A DNA stretch of 64,000 bases from Desulfurispirillum indicum S5 (GTDB lineage: Bacteria; Chrysiogenota; Chrysiogenetes; Chrysiogenales; Chrysiogenaceae). The stretch covers positions 1,562,001-1,626,000 of the forward strand of contig NC_014836.1 of NCBI RefSeq assembly GCF_000177635.2, given 5' to 3'. The translations under genes and the position numbers were made by a program. Positions 22,816 through 31,509 of the stretch are shown piece by piece. The notes beneath the pieces are model-generated. The model made no database searches. It was given only the letters and a program-made list of their open reading frames with translations, and was not told the origin of the DNA. How positions within the stretch are numbered: the first letter of the stretch is position 1; each line of letters opens with the position of its first letter.

Positions 22816-23098
22816 GCAATACACCTTCGACCCTGACGTGCACACTCTTATCACTTCGGCTCCGTACCACGCACGGAGCCTGATAGTGAATTGCCTGATC
22901 CGCTACGGCTCTCAAACAGCAGAAGGGCAAGCAATACTCAAAGCAGTTGGAGCAAAAATTGATGCAGTGGGCTCATCAGAGAAGTTGGTCACCACTGACG
23001 ATACACTATCGAAAGACAATCTCCCTGCTCTCGGTAAAGGGCAGCAAAAGGAGTCTCTCTCACGACCACCAGATGATTTCCTCGGCAATTTTGACTGA
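22808..23098 (+). CDS. parR: ParR-like partner of ParM
   Basis: 96 residues from the ATG at 22808 (CGGAG 7 nt upstream; the ATG at 22802 is too close). YTFDPDVHTLITSAPYHARSLIVNCLIRYGSQTAEG suits a ribbon-helix-helix fold; the second half is disordered and acidic with a conserved-looking DDFLGNFD end that may bind ParM. The identity rests on position and pattern; the centromere is not evident downstream. Confidence 0.7.
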   Translation: MRKQYTFDPDVHTLITSAPYHARSLIVNCLIRYGSQTAEGQAILKAVGAKIDAVGSSEKLVTTDDTLSKDNLPALGKGQQKESLSRPPDDFLGNFD

Positions 23099-23110
23099 GA
23101 AGGAGTTGTA

Positions 23111-23680
23111 ATGAAAATAGAACTTGAGCAAAAAATAGTTGATTTTCAATCAATCCAACGTTGGGCCTATTACGACCCGGAGCTCGGTTGGATGCATGCT
23201 GATCATACGTCCGCGACATTGGAAGATTTTCAATCGCATATCAAACACTTCCGAGTGAATGTGATGGTGAACTACACCTGGCATTCAGTTTCGCAACGAT
23301 ACCGGACAAATTGCAGCCCTGTCGCCATTAACCTTAAACTGAATCAAATCACCCTTGAGATACTTGTGCAAACAAATCTTGAGCAATCAGGATACGACGG
23401 TCTGATTAACGCTGAAATGGATTGCTCATGCCGTCCGGGGCAGATGTGCCCAGAGCCACAACCAGATACCTGTACTGCAGCGGTGTTGCGTGACGGGCAG
23501 CTGGTTGATGCTTCCGTTAGCCACTTGATTGCCCACCACCACAGCGAAAGTGGACATACCTTTTGCTTTGGTTTTACTGAAAAAGCAGGCACCCGGAATG
23601 TGACTGATGTAGATGCAAAGATTAGCCGCCTGGCAGATTGCATCCGCGTCAACGTTAATCCTCACATAAAGCTTTTTTAA
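23111..23680 (+). CDS. Hypothetical protein
   Basis: 189 residues, soluble, with Cys clusters (MDCSCRPGQMCPEPQPDTC) that may bind metal. GTRNVTDVDAKISRLA near the end also appears as GIRNVTDLDAKTIQDI in the 25827 protein. Twelve nt after parR, same direction. Not recognised. Confidence 0.6.
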   Translation: MKIELEQKIVDFQSIQRWAYYDPELGWMHADHTSATLEDFQSHIKHFRVNVMVNYTWHSVSQRYRTNCSPVAINLKLNQITLEILVQTNLEQSGYDGLINAEMDCSCRPGQMCPEPQPDTCTAAVLRDGQLVDASVSHLIAHHHSESGHTFCFGFTEKAGTRNVTDVDAKISRLADCIRVNVNPHIKLF

Positions 23681-23688
23681 GGAGATAA

Positions 23689-23895
23689 ATGGTGAAACAA
23701 AACGAAAAAGACTTCTACGCAGGAATCTGCGTAGCCCTGCAGATTGTTGCCCAGCGCGGCGAATGTGTGATCTGGCGGGAAATTGCAGGATCAGTGAGTG
23801 AGGAGCGGCTGCGGAAGTATGTTACGGAAATTGAGCCGACCGAATACGAAGTGGCCGGATTCAGTAGATTCGCAAAAACCGAGTTGGGGTGGTAA
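23689..23895 (+). CDS. Hypothetical small protein
   Basis: 68 residues, TAAGGAG immediately ahead of the ATG. Short helical protein (DFYAGICVALQIVAQRGE, EERLRKYVTEIEP). Adjoins the methylase gene with no gap; perhaps its helper. Not recognised. Confidence 0.55.
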   Translation: MVKQNEKDFYAGICVALQIVAQRGECVIWREIAGSVSEERLRKYVTEIEPTEYEVAGFSRFAKTELGW

Positions 23896-24816
23896 ATGAA
23901 CGCCATTGACCTTTTCGCTGGCCTTGGCGGTTGGTCTACCGGTGCAAGGATGGCAGGTATCCACATCCTTTGGGCAGCAAACCACTGGCCGGAAGCCGTC
24001 AAGTGGCACGCCAAAAACCATCCAGACACAGCCCATGCCTGCCAAGACCTTCACCAGGCTAACTGGGAGCAGGTCCCCAGTCATGATATTCTACTGGCCA
24101 GCCCCTGCTGTCAGGGACACAGCAGGGCGCGGGGCAAAGACAATGGCAATCCGAAGCATGATGCCAGCCGGTCAACCGCCTGGGCGGTGGTGAGCGCGGC
24201 AGAATTCCATCGCCCCCCATTTGTGATCGTTGAAAATGTGCCGGAGTTCATGCAGTGGACGCTGTACCCAGCGTGGGCAAGTGCAATGAACGCACTGGGT
24301 TACCAGCTGGCCCCGCACGTAATCGACTGCGCTGACCTCGGAGTGCCGCAGAATCGCATAAGGCTTTTCCTTGTTTGCACCCGTAGCCGCGTACCCCTTC
24401 ACCTGAAATTCCCAAGTAAAAATCACCAGCCTGCCTCATCATTTATTGATTTCAGCGCAGGAAACTGGTCACCAATCCTTCGCCCAACGCGCGCAGCCGC
24501 AACGCTTGCCAGAGTAGCAAATGGCCGCCGAGAGTACGGTGAACGATTTGTTATGCCGTATTACAAATCCGGCTCAGGATTAACCGGCAGAAGCCTCAAC
24601 CGTCCCATTGGGACAATTACAACCATCGACCGCTGGGCGGTAGTGGATGGAGAGAGAATGCGCATGCTGACTGCAGATGAATGTCTCGCAGCACAATCAT
24701 TTCCGGCAGATATAGCGCGGCCAAAGAGCCATCGCCTGACGGTGCATCTCGCAGGTAATGCAGTACCGCCATTGGCAGCCAGCAATATACTGAAAGCCCT
24801 CACCAGGGCGGCGTGA
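23896..24816 (+). CDS. Orphan DNA cytosine-5 methyltransferase
   Basis: 306 residues. Motif I DLFAGLGGWSTG at the start, catalytic motif IV SPCCQGHSRA (about 70; a Cys replaces the usual second Pro), motif VI VIVENVPEFMQW, motif VIII PQNRIRLFLV, and motif X VHLAGNAVPPLAA at the end. Small variable region between VIII and IX. No endonuclease gene is beside it, so it probably marks plasmid DNA to evade host restriction. Confidence 0.85.
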   Translation: MNAIDLFAGLGGWSTGARMAGIHILWAANHWPEAVKWHAKNHPDTAHACQDLHQANWEQVPSHDILLASPCCQGHSRARGKDNGNPKHDASRSTAWAVVSAAEFHRPPFVIVENVPEFMQWTLYPAWASAMNALGYQLAPHVIDCADLGVPQNRIRLFLVCTRSRVPLHLKFPSKNHQPASSFIDFSAGNWSPILRPTRAAATLARVANGRREYGERFVMPYYKSGSGLTGRSLNRPIGTITTIDRWAVVDGERMRMLTADECLAAQSFPADIARPKSHRLTVHLAGNAVPPLAASNILKALTRAA

Positions 24817-24826
24817 AGGAGAATCT

Positions 24827-25312
24827 ATGTCAAAAAGAAATATTCCCATCAACATACAGGGCCAACCACCCACTCAGGCAGAGCTTGATCGTGCAAAAAA
24901 ACGATTATTGCTGCGCATCGTAGTTGCCGTTATTGTCTGTATTTCAGTATTAATTAGTAGCGGCACTATAGTGTATTTAGTGCCGACATTTTACGCCTTC
25001 TTTGTAGCGCTAATCGTAGCGCCAATCCCTGGAATTCTCTCAATGAAAATCGCGCAAAGGGGTTATCGTTATCTTGGTTTGTTTGATCCCCTCGACCCGG
25101 AGAAGCACCCAGAGGAATGCCTTGAGTACAGCAAGTTTCTCTCTGATCCTGCGGTAGCGGCCTACCATGCCCAGATACTCGCCCAGGGGAGAGGACTGGT
25201 GATTATGGAGTATAGGGCAGCTAGGGCATGGATAAGTGCCGCTCCTGAACGTGAAAAACAGGCCCAGGCTAAAGAGGTATATGCGAAAATATGCTCCAAT
25301 ATAGTCGTATAA
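24827..25312 (+). CDS. Membrane protein, unknown
   Basis: 161 residues. Two adjacent membrane helices (LLRIVVAVIVCISVLISSGTIV and FYAFFVALIVAPIPGILS), then a cytosolic helical tail with DPLDPEKHPEECLEYSKFLSDP. AGGAG upstream. First of four membrane-protein genes in a row. Not recognised. Confidence 0.6.
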   Translation: MSKRNIPINIQGQPPTQAELDRAKKRLLLRIVVAVIVCISVLISSGTIVYLVPTFYAFFVALIVAPIPGILSMKIAQRGYRYLGLFDPLDPEKHPEECLEYSKFLSDPAVAAYHAQILAQGRGLVIMEYRAARAWISAAPEREKQAQAKEVYAKICSNIVV

Positions 25313-25330
25313 AACAAGGAGTCATTTATA

Positions 25331-25834
25331 ATGAATATTCATTCAGCATTAATATTTGTTTTTATTGTATTACTTATGATATTTTTGCACACAAGCCCAC
25401 TTGAATCAAGCCAATGGATTGGAATGGTTATGCCATATCTCTTCATTCCGCTATTGATCTCAGCAGCTCTTTTGGGTGTTTATGGAAATAATGGTGAGGC
25501 TTTTTTAACTACCCTCGCCGCATTGGCAATGTTTTTACTGTTTACAGCTGAAGAAAGGGTGCCGGGTCTCTTTAATAAGGACGGTGAGAATCAAACACAT
25601 CAAGAAGAGAGTGCAGTTGATGTAAAAAATATCAGTGAAATTACTGGTGCAGAACTCATTGAAAAATTCAAGGTGTGGCTCGCTTTTCAGCCTTCCTGCG
25701 ACCTTGATGATTACTACTGGAATCCAACAACAAAACGCTGTGAACGCTTCGATGATCTGCTACCTGGATGCAACAAGTTGAGCAGCGAACCAGCACAGCG
25801 CAGTAAACGCTATCAGGAGGCACAAAGTGAGTAG
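25331..25834 (+). CDS. Membrane protein with C-terminal Cys motif
   Basis: 167 residues. Three hydrophobic segments in the first 80 residues, then a soluble tail. CDLDDYYWNPTTKRCERFDDLLPGC matches the C-x(9-12)-N-x(2)-T-x-R/K-C-E-R repeat of the Cys-rich TraN-like protein (38254), so the tail is probably periplasmic. Function unknown; may contact the mating-pair stabilisation protein. Confidence 0.6.
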   Translation: MNIHSALIFVFIVLLMIFLHTSPLESSQWIGMVMPYLFIPLLISAALLGVYGNNGEAFLTTLAALAMFLLFTAEERVPGLFNKDGENQTHQEESAVDVKNISEITGAELIEKFKVWLAFQPSCDLDDYYWNPTTKRCERFDDLLPGCNKLSSEPAQRSKRYQEAQSE

Positions 25835-26063
25835 AAAGACCAAGAACAATATGTTGCCGTATCCTGGAAGTAGTGCTTCACCTACTGCACAGCAAATTCA
25901 ATCCTTAGTTAATCAGGTGGAAGAAGCTGGCATTAGGAATGTAACGGATTTAGACGCAAAAACCATACAGGATATCCGTGATGGGAAGATTATTGTAGGT
26001 GACCCTAAAGGCGATATGAATCTTCAAAGAGAATATTTGGATCATCTGCAGACCCTGCGGTAG
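25827..26063 (+). CDS. Hypothetical small soluble protein
   Basis: 78 residues from a GTG at 25827 with AGGAGG 6 nt upstream, overlapping the previous gene by 8 nt. GIRNVTDLDAKTIQDIRDGK resembles a segment of the 23111 protein. Not recognised. Confidence 0.55.
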   Translation: MSRKTKNNMLPYPGSSASPTAQQIQSLVNQVEEAGIRNVTDLDAKTIQDIRDGKIIVGDPKGDMNLQREYLDHLQTLR

Positions 26064-26101
26064 AGGCGAACTTTAGTCTTTAACACAAAAGAGAGTGTAT
26101 T

Positions 26102-26596
26102 ATGAAAAAAGAGCTTTTAATGATTTTTGGCAAGAATAGGGTGTTTGGAATAAAATCAACATTCTATATCTTGCTGTGCGGTTTTCTGTGGATTACAACC
26201 TCAACCCCATCGGTGCCTTTTGTAATTATGGTATTTGATCTTGTGAAAATGCTTGGTCTTTTAGCCGTATTACTTGTGCCAACTATAATGCTTTTAATAC
26301 GAATGGCAGCTTCCTCTTACACGGAAGATCCACCATTTAATGGTATAAGTCACTTTTTAAGAATGCTTGGTGTATATTTTACAATGCTTTGGTGGATCGG
26401 GTTTGGTGGTGATGCCTGTTATACGTGGTGCCTCGAAAATACGACTGAGGCAATAGCTGTCGCAGTAGCGCTTTTTCTGGTTTATGTAATAGTCCAGTTA
26501 AGTGGATTGGGAACGGATACTAAAGTTAGTTCACCCACAACCGGCTATTACGCAGTATCACCAGAAATCTACAAAAAAGACAAGCAACCGAATTAG
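26102..26596 (+). CDS. Membrane protein, unknown
   Basis: 164 residues, four hydrophobic segments (TFYILLCGFLWITTS, LLAVLLVPTIMLLI, FLRMLGVYFTMLWWIGFG, AIAVAVALFLVYVIVQL). GAGAG before the ATG. Lower GC than the tra genes, suggesting a separate origin. Not recognised. Confidence 0.6.
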   Translation: MKKELLMIFGKNRVFGIKSTFYILLCGFLWITTSTPSVPFVIMVFDLVKMLGLLAVLLVPTIMLLIRMAASSYTEDPPFNGISHFLRMLGVYFTMLWWIGFGGDACYTWCLENTTEAIAVAVALFLVYVIVQLSGLGTDTKVSSPTTGYYAVSPEIYKKDKQPN

Positions 26597-26652
26597 TGGA
26601 CCATCATAAACCATAAACCGCACCCATTGGGTGAGATATAAGGAGATAAATA

Positions 26653-27114
26653 GTGAAACAGGAATTTAATATTAGCAGCCCTTGGACAGGTGCCCAAATT
26701 CAAGCCCACATAAAAACCATGGAAGCGCACAACCGACTTATAAAAGCCCTGATTTTCGCAGTATATGTAACTTTTGCATGTTTAGTTATGTATGCTCTCC
26801 TTCACCCGCAAATAATTATGAATAATGTATTCTTGTCTGTGGTGGTTATTTTTATATGCTCAGGCATTATCACTGGATTGAGTTTAAGTTTGTCAAAAAT
26901 CTCTGATTTCAAGGAAACGGAAAGTTACCCACCACAGCTCATTAACCCACAAAACCCTGATGTGCAGCACTATTTACAGCGTTTGCGCTCTATTGGACGT
27001 TACTACCTCACGCGGCAGGAAATAAAAGAACTATTGGTAATTGAGGAAAAATACGAAGCCTTGCAAATTAAAAACAAAATTATTGGATATAAACCAGGAG
27101 ATGTTGAAGTTTAA
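26653..27114 (+). CDS. Membrane protein, unknown, possibly shortened
   Basis: 153 residues from a GTG at 26653 (AAGGAG upstream). Two helices (LIFAVYVTFACLVMYALL, VFLSVVVIFICSGIITGLSLSL), then a helical tail (LRSIGRYYLTRQEIKELLVIEEKYEAL). After the TAA the same frame stays open for another 42 codons (LAELYDVVDRLRLHDAAAAG), so the protein may once have been longer. Confidence 0.55.
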   Translation: MKQEFNISSPWTGAQIQAHIKTMEAHNRLIKALIFAVYVTFACLVMYALLHPQIIMNNVFLSVVVIFICSGIITGLSLSLSKISDFKETESYPPQLINPQNPDVQHYLQRLRSIGRYYLTRQEIKELLVIEEKYEALQIKNKIIGYKPGDVEV

Positions 27115-27239
27115 AAAGCTTCGCAATTGGCTGAATTATATGATGTTGTAGATAGACTTCGCCTCCATGACGCCGCTGCAGCTGGCCAAAAAGATCGGTG
27201 CGAATACTGGCGCATCATAGAAAATCCAGGAGGATTAAA

Positions 27240-27965
27240 GTGACAGGTGTATTCACAAACTATGAGGAATTTATAGCCTGGGCTGAAAAATCTGCCCCTG
27301 ATATTTTTCACACAAAAATCCTACCATACCCTGACGGCGAGTTGGACTACATCAAGGAGTCGTATTGGTGCGGGCAAGAAAGCGTTAACGTACATACCGT
27401 ATTAGGCACCAAGCACCCGGACTATATTGGCCTTACATGGGGAGAGCTCCTCAGAAATGGCAAAAGGATGCATATCAATATTCCCCTTGCGATAAGCAAC
27501 CCAGGTTATTACGAAGGTACAGAGCGCAAGCAACCGACTATGTATTTCACCGCCATCAACAACCAGGTGTTTATTGGGGGTGACGGAAATCACCGGACAT
27601 GCATTTCCAGGTTTCTGAGTAACGCTAAGGAAGCCACTCATATACACGGCGTTACAGTATACAGCTACGCAACTGACACTGTTCTCACACAAGGAAGCAG
27701 GCTGATTGAGTTGGCTATCTGTAATTCAGATTCGACAGACATTAAACTCAAAGCCCATTCTCCTGCGCTAACACGCAAAGACGGCCCCAACTATCACCGA
27801 CAAATTCACGACCCGCATATTAAAATCACCAACATTAAACAGGGCAGCTCTGTCGATCTTCGAACCGGTGAAGAGATTGATGCTCTCCTGGAAGCGATCA
27901 GGAACCGCTCACGCATCAGGCGTCTTTTCACGCGCAACAACCCTTTTCGAGATTTCGTCCGGTAG
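27240..27965 (+). CDS. ParB/Srx-like domain protein
   Basis: 241 residues from a GTG at 27240 behind AGGAGG. Central IGGDGNHRTCISRFL resembles the D-G-x-H-R motif of ParB-like and sulfiredoxin folds, which bind nucleotide. No DNA-binding helix-turn-helix is obvious. Soluble, ends RIRRLFTRNNPFRDFVR. Function uncertain. Confidence 0.5.
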   Translation: MTGVFTNYEEFIAWAEKSAPDIFHTKILPYPDGELDYIKESYWCGQESVNVHTVLGTKHPDYIGLTWGELLRNGKRMHINIPLAISNPGYYEGTERKQPTMYFTAINNQVFIGGDGNHRTCISRFLSNAKEATHIHGVTVYSYATDTVLTQGSRLIELAICNSDSTDIKLKAHSPALTRKDGPNYHRQIHDPHIKITNIKQGSSVDLRTGEEIDALLEAIRNRSRIRRLFTRNNPFRDFVR

Positions 27966-27990
27966 CACCCCGCAATCATCCCTCCCAGTC

Positions 27991-28019
27991 AGGCCACCTT
28001 CGGTGGCCTTTTTCTTTTT
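27991..28019 (+). terminator. Rho-independent terminator
   Basis: AGGCCACC-ttc-GGTGGCCT then TTTTCTTTTT; closes the parMR to 27965 block. Confidence 0.85.
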
Positions 28020-28085
28020 CCAGCGAAAACTTCCCCCTCCCCTCGCCCACTCTCCTGAGTCTTCTATCCCGGTTTTCCCAGAAAA

Positions 28086-28129
28086 CTTCCGCCCTGATCC
28101 ACATGCCCTATAGAGGGGCATATCTCCCC
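28086..28129 (+). promoter_or_regulatory. CTTCCG/CCACATA/TAGRG promoter element c
   Basis: CTTCCG (28086) - CCACATG (28099) - TAGAG (28111). It lies 24 nt upstream of the first gene of the tra operon and reads as -35 CTTCCG, 17-bp spacer, -10 TATAGA. Confidence 0.65.
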
Positions 28130-28152
28130 TCCAAAAAATCTTGGAGGAACCA

Positions 28153-28734
28153 ATGCGACGATTTCCAGCCTTTTTTCTTGCCGCAACCGTGGCAATGTCC
28201 GGACAGCTGGCATTCGCCAGATCTCCCACTCAACAACTCTATCCGTCGCCCCCGCAACCGGACACCGTGATCAACCAGATCCAGGTGCCCCAATTCGTGC
28301 TCACTCAAACCCCAAAAAAAGGAGGACTGACAATCACCCAAGGACTGACAATTACCCAGCGGATTCCGCTGCAGATCCAGGCACTGCCAATTGCCCGGCC
28401 AGCAAGCACAACTGAGCAAGCTCCGCTGTGCAAGTTCACCATCGAGGGTTTTGACCTTAATGGCTTCACCCTGACAGAGGCCCAAAAGGAGCGAATCAAG
28501 GAGCTTGCATCCTCTCTTCAAGGCTCTGTGGCAGTCACCGGCCACTCTGACCATTTCGGGCCAGCATGGGCCAAGGAAAGGGTAGCCAATCGCAGAGCCG
28601 AGAGCGTCGCGGCCTACCTCACGACTCTTGGTGTGAGTGTGGCATCCGCTACCGGCCAATCTGATCACAATCAAATATCCACCAACCCCGCGCAGAATCG
28701 CCGGGCAGAAATCACTTTGACGGAGTGCAAATGA
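28153..28734 (+). CDS. OmpA-like peptidoglycan-binding protein
   Basis: 193 residues, signal peptide MRRFPAFFLAATVAMSGQLAFA. OmpA C-domain in the second half: FTLTEAQKERIKELASSL, VTGHSDHFGP, ERVANRRAESVAAYLTTLGV and QNRRAEITLTEC. Anchors to peptidoglycan in the periplasm, likely steadying the transfer channel. First gene of the tra operon; overlaps the next by 4 nt. Confidence 0.85.
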   Translation: MRRFPAFFLAATVAMSGQLAFARSPTQQLYPSPPQPDTVINQIQVPQFVLTQTPKKGGLTITQGLTITQRIPLQIQALPIARPASTTEQAPLCKFTIEGFDLNGFTLTEAQKERIKELASSLQGSVAVTGHSDHFGPAWAKERVANRRAESVAAYLTTLGVSVASATGQSDHNQISTNPAQNRRAEITLTECK

Positions 28735-29462
28735 ATAATAAATTCAAGGAACTGTTTTCGAAGAAGCCCTCGCAGGCTTTTCTCGCTACCTGCATGGCAA
28801 TCATATCAGCGGGACTGATCTTCACCTGGGACCGAAGCCCGGCAGGCGAGCCAGTGCCTGCTGTGGTTGTGAGTCCTGAGCAGGCTGAGGAGGTTTTTCG
28901 CGCAACTCATCCTGCAACTACCATTTCCAGTGTGAAGCGCAGCCCCATTCCAGGACTGTTCGAAATTCACCTGACAAATTACCAGATCATCTATTTCTCG
29001 CCCGAAACCAGGCTGACCATCTTTGGCCGCATCATGGACGAGTTTGGCCAGGACATTACCTCCATGGCCAGCATGGATGCCATTTTGCCTATGGCTCTCA
29101 AGATTGGCTCTGGCAGTACAGAAGTGATTGAAGTCACTGACCCTGGCTGCAGCTGGTGCCTGAGAAGTTATCAGTTTTTCGCTGATAAAGATGTCACCAA
29201 GTACCTGTTGTTTCTTGGCAGTTTTGCCCCGGAAAAATCCGAGCACATCCTGTGTTCAGACGATCCGGCTGCAGCTTACCACGCTATCTATAGCGGCCAG
29301 ACCCCTGACACGCTGCTTTCCTGTGACGAGGGTAAAGCCACCCTGTCCAGTCACCGGGCTATTGCTGGCTCCCTCGGCGCTACCGGCACTCCCACATTCA
29401 TCATCAACGATGACGTAATCCGTGGCTTCAACCAAGCACGAATCCTGGAACACCTGCAGTGA
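28731..29462 (+). CDS. DsbC-like thiol:disulfide isomerase
   Basis: 243 residues, N-terminal membrane/signal helix (AFLATCMAIISAGLIFTW). DsbC-type thioredoxin domain with CxxC in DPGCSWCLRSY (about 140) and cis-Pro TGTPTFIINDD. Helps fold the Cys-rich transfer proteins (TraN-like, TraU, TraH) in the periplasm. Starts at ATG 28731 by ATGA overlap. Confidence 0.85.
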   Translation: MNNKFKELFSKKPSQAFLATCMAIISAGLIFTWDRSPAGEPVPAVVVSPEQAEEVFRATHPATTISSVKRSPIPGLFEIHLTNYQIIYFSPETRLTIFGRIMDEFGQDITSMASMDAILPMALKIGSGSTEVIEVTDPGCSWCLRSYQFFADKDVTKYLLFLGSFAPEKSEHILCSDDPAAAYHAIYSGQTPDTLLSCDEGKATLSSHRAIAGSLGATGTPTFIINDDVIRGFNQARILEHLQ

Positions 29463-29506
29463 CTCATTTGAGCCTGCCAATCCCCAATTATTCAAGGAGA
29501 ACTCCC

Positions 29507-29872
29507 ATGAGTACATACAAGTCATTCTTTACAAACAGATTCTTCGGACCCGTACAACCCAAACTGCAGCATCCCGCAAACTCGAACGTATCCACCAAAC
29601 TGCTCATTAGCTTCTTGCTCATCCTGGCACTTATCTCCATCTCCCTGGCGTTCTCCCCGGCAGCTGGTGGACTTGGTGAGCCTGTCTACAACCTGCTTGT
29701 CAACGACATTACCCAAGGATTCATCGGCATGACCGTGGCAGTGGGCCTGCTGTGCTTTGGAGCCTACCTGGCCAGCAAGAATCTCATCCTTGGGCTTCCT
29801 CCATTTGTCGGTGCGGGTGTTGTGTACGCCTCTGAGGAAATTGCTACTGGGATGGGCTTCATCCTCATGTAA
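29507..29872 (+). CDS. traA: Conjugative pilin TraA
   Basis: 121-residue prepilin. Long basic leader with a hydrophobic helix (LLISFLLILALISISLAFSPA, likely LepB cleavage after A-F-S-P-A-A-G), then two helices of mature pilin (GFIGMTVAVGLLCFGAYLASK, LGLPPFVGAGVVYASEEIATG). Length and hairpin topology fit F-type TraA. Followed at once by traL, as in F. Confidence 0.85.
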   Translation: MSTYKSFFTNRFFGPVQPKLQHPANSNVSTKLLISFLLILALISISLAFSPAAGGLGEPVYNLLVNDITQGFIGMTVAVGLLCFGAYLASKNLILGLPPFVGAGVVYASEEIATGMGFILM

Positions 29873-29879
29873 TTGCAAA

Positions 29880-29912
29880 ACCCGTGCGGTACCGCTGCCG
29901 CACGGGCTTTAT
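29880..29912 (+). terminator. Hairpin between traA and traL (attenuator)
   Basis: CCCGTGCGg...CCGCACGGG stem then CTTTATT. The poor T tract suggests partial termination, giving more traA than downstream message. Confidence 0.6.
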
Positions 29913-29947
29913 TCGCATCCACCTTGACTCACTCTCTGGAGGAATTT

Positions 29948-30217
29948 ATGCAAACCAACTTTCCCAAATACATCTGGGCACCGTACAGTATCGGCGGCCT
30001 GGAGCCAGACGACCTGACCGTTCTTGGTATCGGCGTCGGAGTGTTCTTTCTGATATCCACGATATATGGCCTGCTGTTTATCCCTTTCCTGTTCCTTATC
30101 TATCGGCCATTCAAGCGCTCAAAACCCCGTGGAATCTTCCGGCACCTGCTTTTTCGTCTGGGGCTGAGCACGCTTTCAGGTTACCCACGCGGCGGCTGCC
30201 GAAAGTTCCGGGAGTAG
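29948..30217 (+). CDS. traL: TraL, pilus assembly membrane protein
   Basis: 89 residues, GGAGG before the ATG. FPKYIWAPYSIGGLEPDDL followed by a hydrophobic stretch VFFLISTIYGLLFIPFLFLIYRPF with basic tail matches the F TraL family. Inner-membrane, needed for pilus extension. Confidence 0.85.
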   Translation: MQTNFPKYIWAPYSIGGLEPDDLTVLGIGVGVFFLISTIYGLLFIPFLFLIYRPFKRSKPRGIFRHLLFRLGLSTLSGYPRGGCRKFRE

Positions 30218-30220
30218 GCC

Positions 30221-30769
30221 ATGAGACGCTATAAGCACCTCTCCTCCACAGCCCGCGTGGTTGCCAAAAACAAAATCCTGCTGCTGGCAATCGTGGCAAT
30301 AGCCTTCCTGCAGCTGCTGTCGTACTCCACCATCCGGGAATTCAGCCAGACCCACCGCACCATCATTCAACCCACCGTGGTTGACCAGCCCTACTGGATC
30401 GAAGGTGGTAGCGCAAGCGCTGAGTATGTGCAGCTTATGGGCCGCCATGCCCTTGATCTACTACTGAACTACCACCCACGCAGCGCCGCCTACCAGTTCA
30501 ATACCCTCTCAAGTCTCTATAGCCCTGGCACATTTGCCGCCGCTCAGGAGTATTACGGTGAGCTGGCTGAGCGCATCAGTGCTATGGGATTTTCCAGCGT
30601 CTACTACCCCAGTAAGTTCACTATCACCCCTGACACCATCACAGCAGAGGGCATGCGCACACGCTGGAGCGCCACCGGCAAAACAGACCAGCAGGAGACG
30701 TACGAAATCACCTACGCCATACGCCATGGCCGCTTTGAAATTTCAAACATCCGGGAGGTCAAGCGATGA
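30221..30769 (+). CDS. traE: TraE, VirB8-like channel protein
   Basis: 182 residues; N-terminal anchor (KILLLAIVAIAFLQLLSY) and periplasmic NTF2-like domain with YPSKFTITPDTITAEG and TYEITYAIRHGRFEI. F TraE length. Four-nt overlap with traK. Confidence 0.85.
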   Translation: MRRYKHLSSTARVVAKNKILLLAIVAIAFLQLLSYSTIREFSQTHRTIIQPTVVDQPYWIEGGSASAEYVQLMGRHALDLLLNYHPRSAAYQFNTLSSLYSPGTFAAAQEYYGELAERISAMGFSSVYYPSKFTITPDTITAEGMRTRWSATGKTDQQETYEITYAIRHGRFEISNIREVKR

Positions 30770-31509
30770 AACGCACCATAGCTACCCTGTTCACGCTCTT
30801 GTGCCTGCCACTGTACAGTGCAGCCACCATCAAGCCAGATATCCCAACACCTATCGAACTCTCAAACCTTGAGCCAAACCGCATCTTGTGCCCCATCGGT
30901 GACCACGTCTCCCAAATAGTATTTGCCGATGACAAACCCCTCACAGTGCAGTATCAGAACACCCAGGCATTCTTGCAATTCAAGCATGCCGTGGTCAGCG
31001 ATGAAACTGGCAACGAAGTAGAACGCCTGCACTACAGCGAGTCCACTGACCTGTATGCTATTTGTGGTGATGACGTGTACCACCTGGTAGCCAGCCCCAA
31101 GGCTATCCGTGGCCAAACAATTCGACTGGGAGACCCTGGACTCCAAAATATCCGCAACACCCTGGCGGATTTTCGGCAGCTGGATATTGTAGACCGCGCC
31201 CAGCACATCGTTGAGCGTGCCTATACGGAAAACCTCCCCACTAGCTGGCAAGTATGGAATGAGCGCAAAGAGCCCCTTGACCAGTTTGATCAAATCACCG
31301 CACACCACCGCCGCACCATCGAGGCACCCGGCACCGGCTTACAGCTGCGTGAATACGTCATTATCAGCAAGCAAAGCGGTGTGGAACTTACCGAGCGTGA
31401 CTTCATCCACCCACCATTCACCCACCACCCGTTCTTTATCTCCCTGGTCGATCACAGACTGCAAAAGGGTGAACAGACCAGGCTGTTCGTTGTGGAGCGT
31501 GTGCGATGA
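30766..31509 (+). CDS. traK: TraK, secretin-like outer channel protein (VirB9-like)
   Basis: 247 residues, signal peptide MKRTIATLFTLLCLPLYSAA. Beta-rich; NLEPNRILCPIGDHVSQIVF, IISKQSGVELTERDF near the C-terminus are the TraK/VirB9-like blocks. Forms the outer core with TraV and TraB. Confidence 0.85.
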   Translation: MKRTIATLFTLLCLPLYSAATIKPDIPTPIELSNLEPNRILCPIGDHVSQIVFADDKPLTVQYQNTQAFLQFKHAVVSDETGNEVERLHYSESTDLYAICGDDVYHLVASPKAIRGQTIRLGDPGLQNIRNTLADFRQLDIVDRAQHIVERAYTENLPTSWQVWNERKEPLDQFDQITAHHRRTIEAPGTGLQLREYVIISKQSGVELTERDFIHPPFTHHPFFISLVDHRLQKGEQTRLFVVERVR

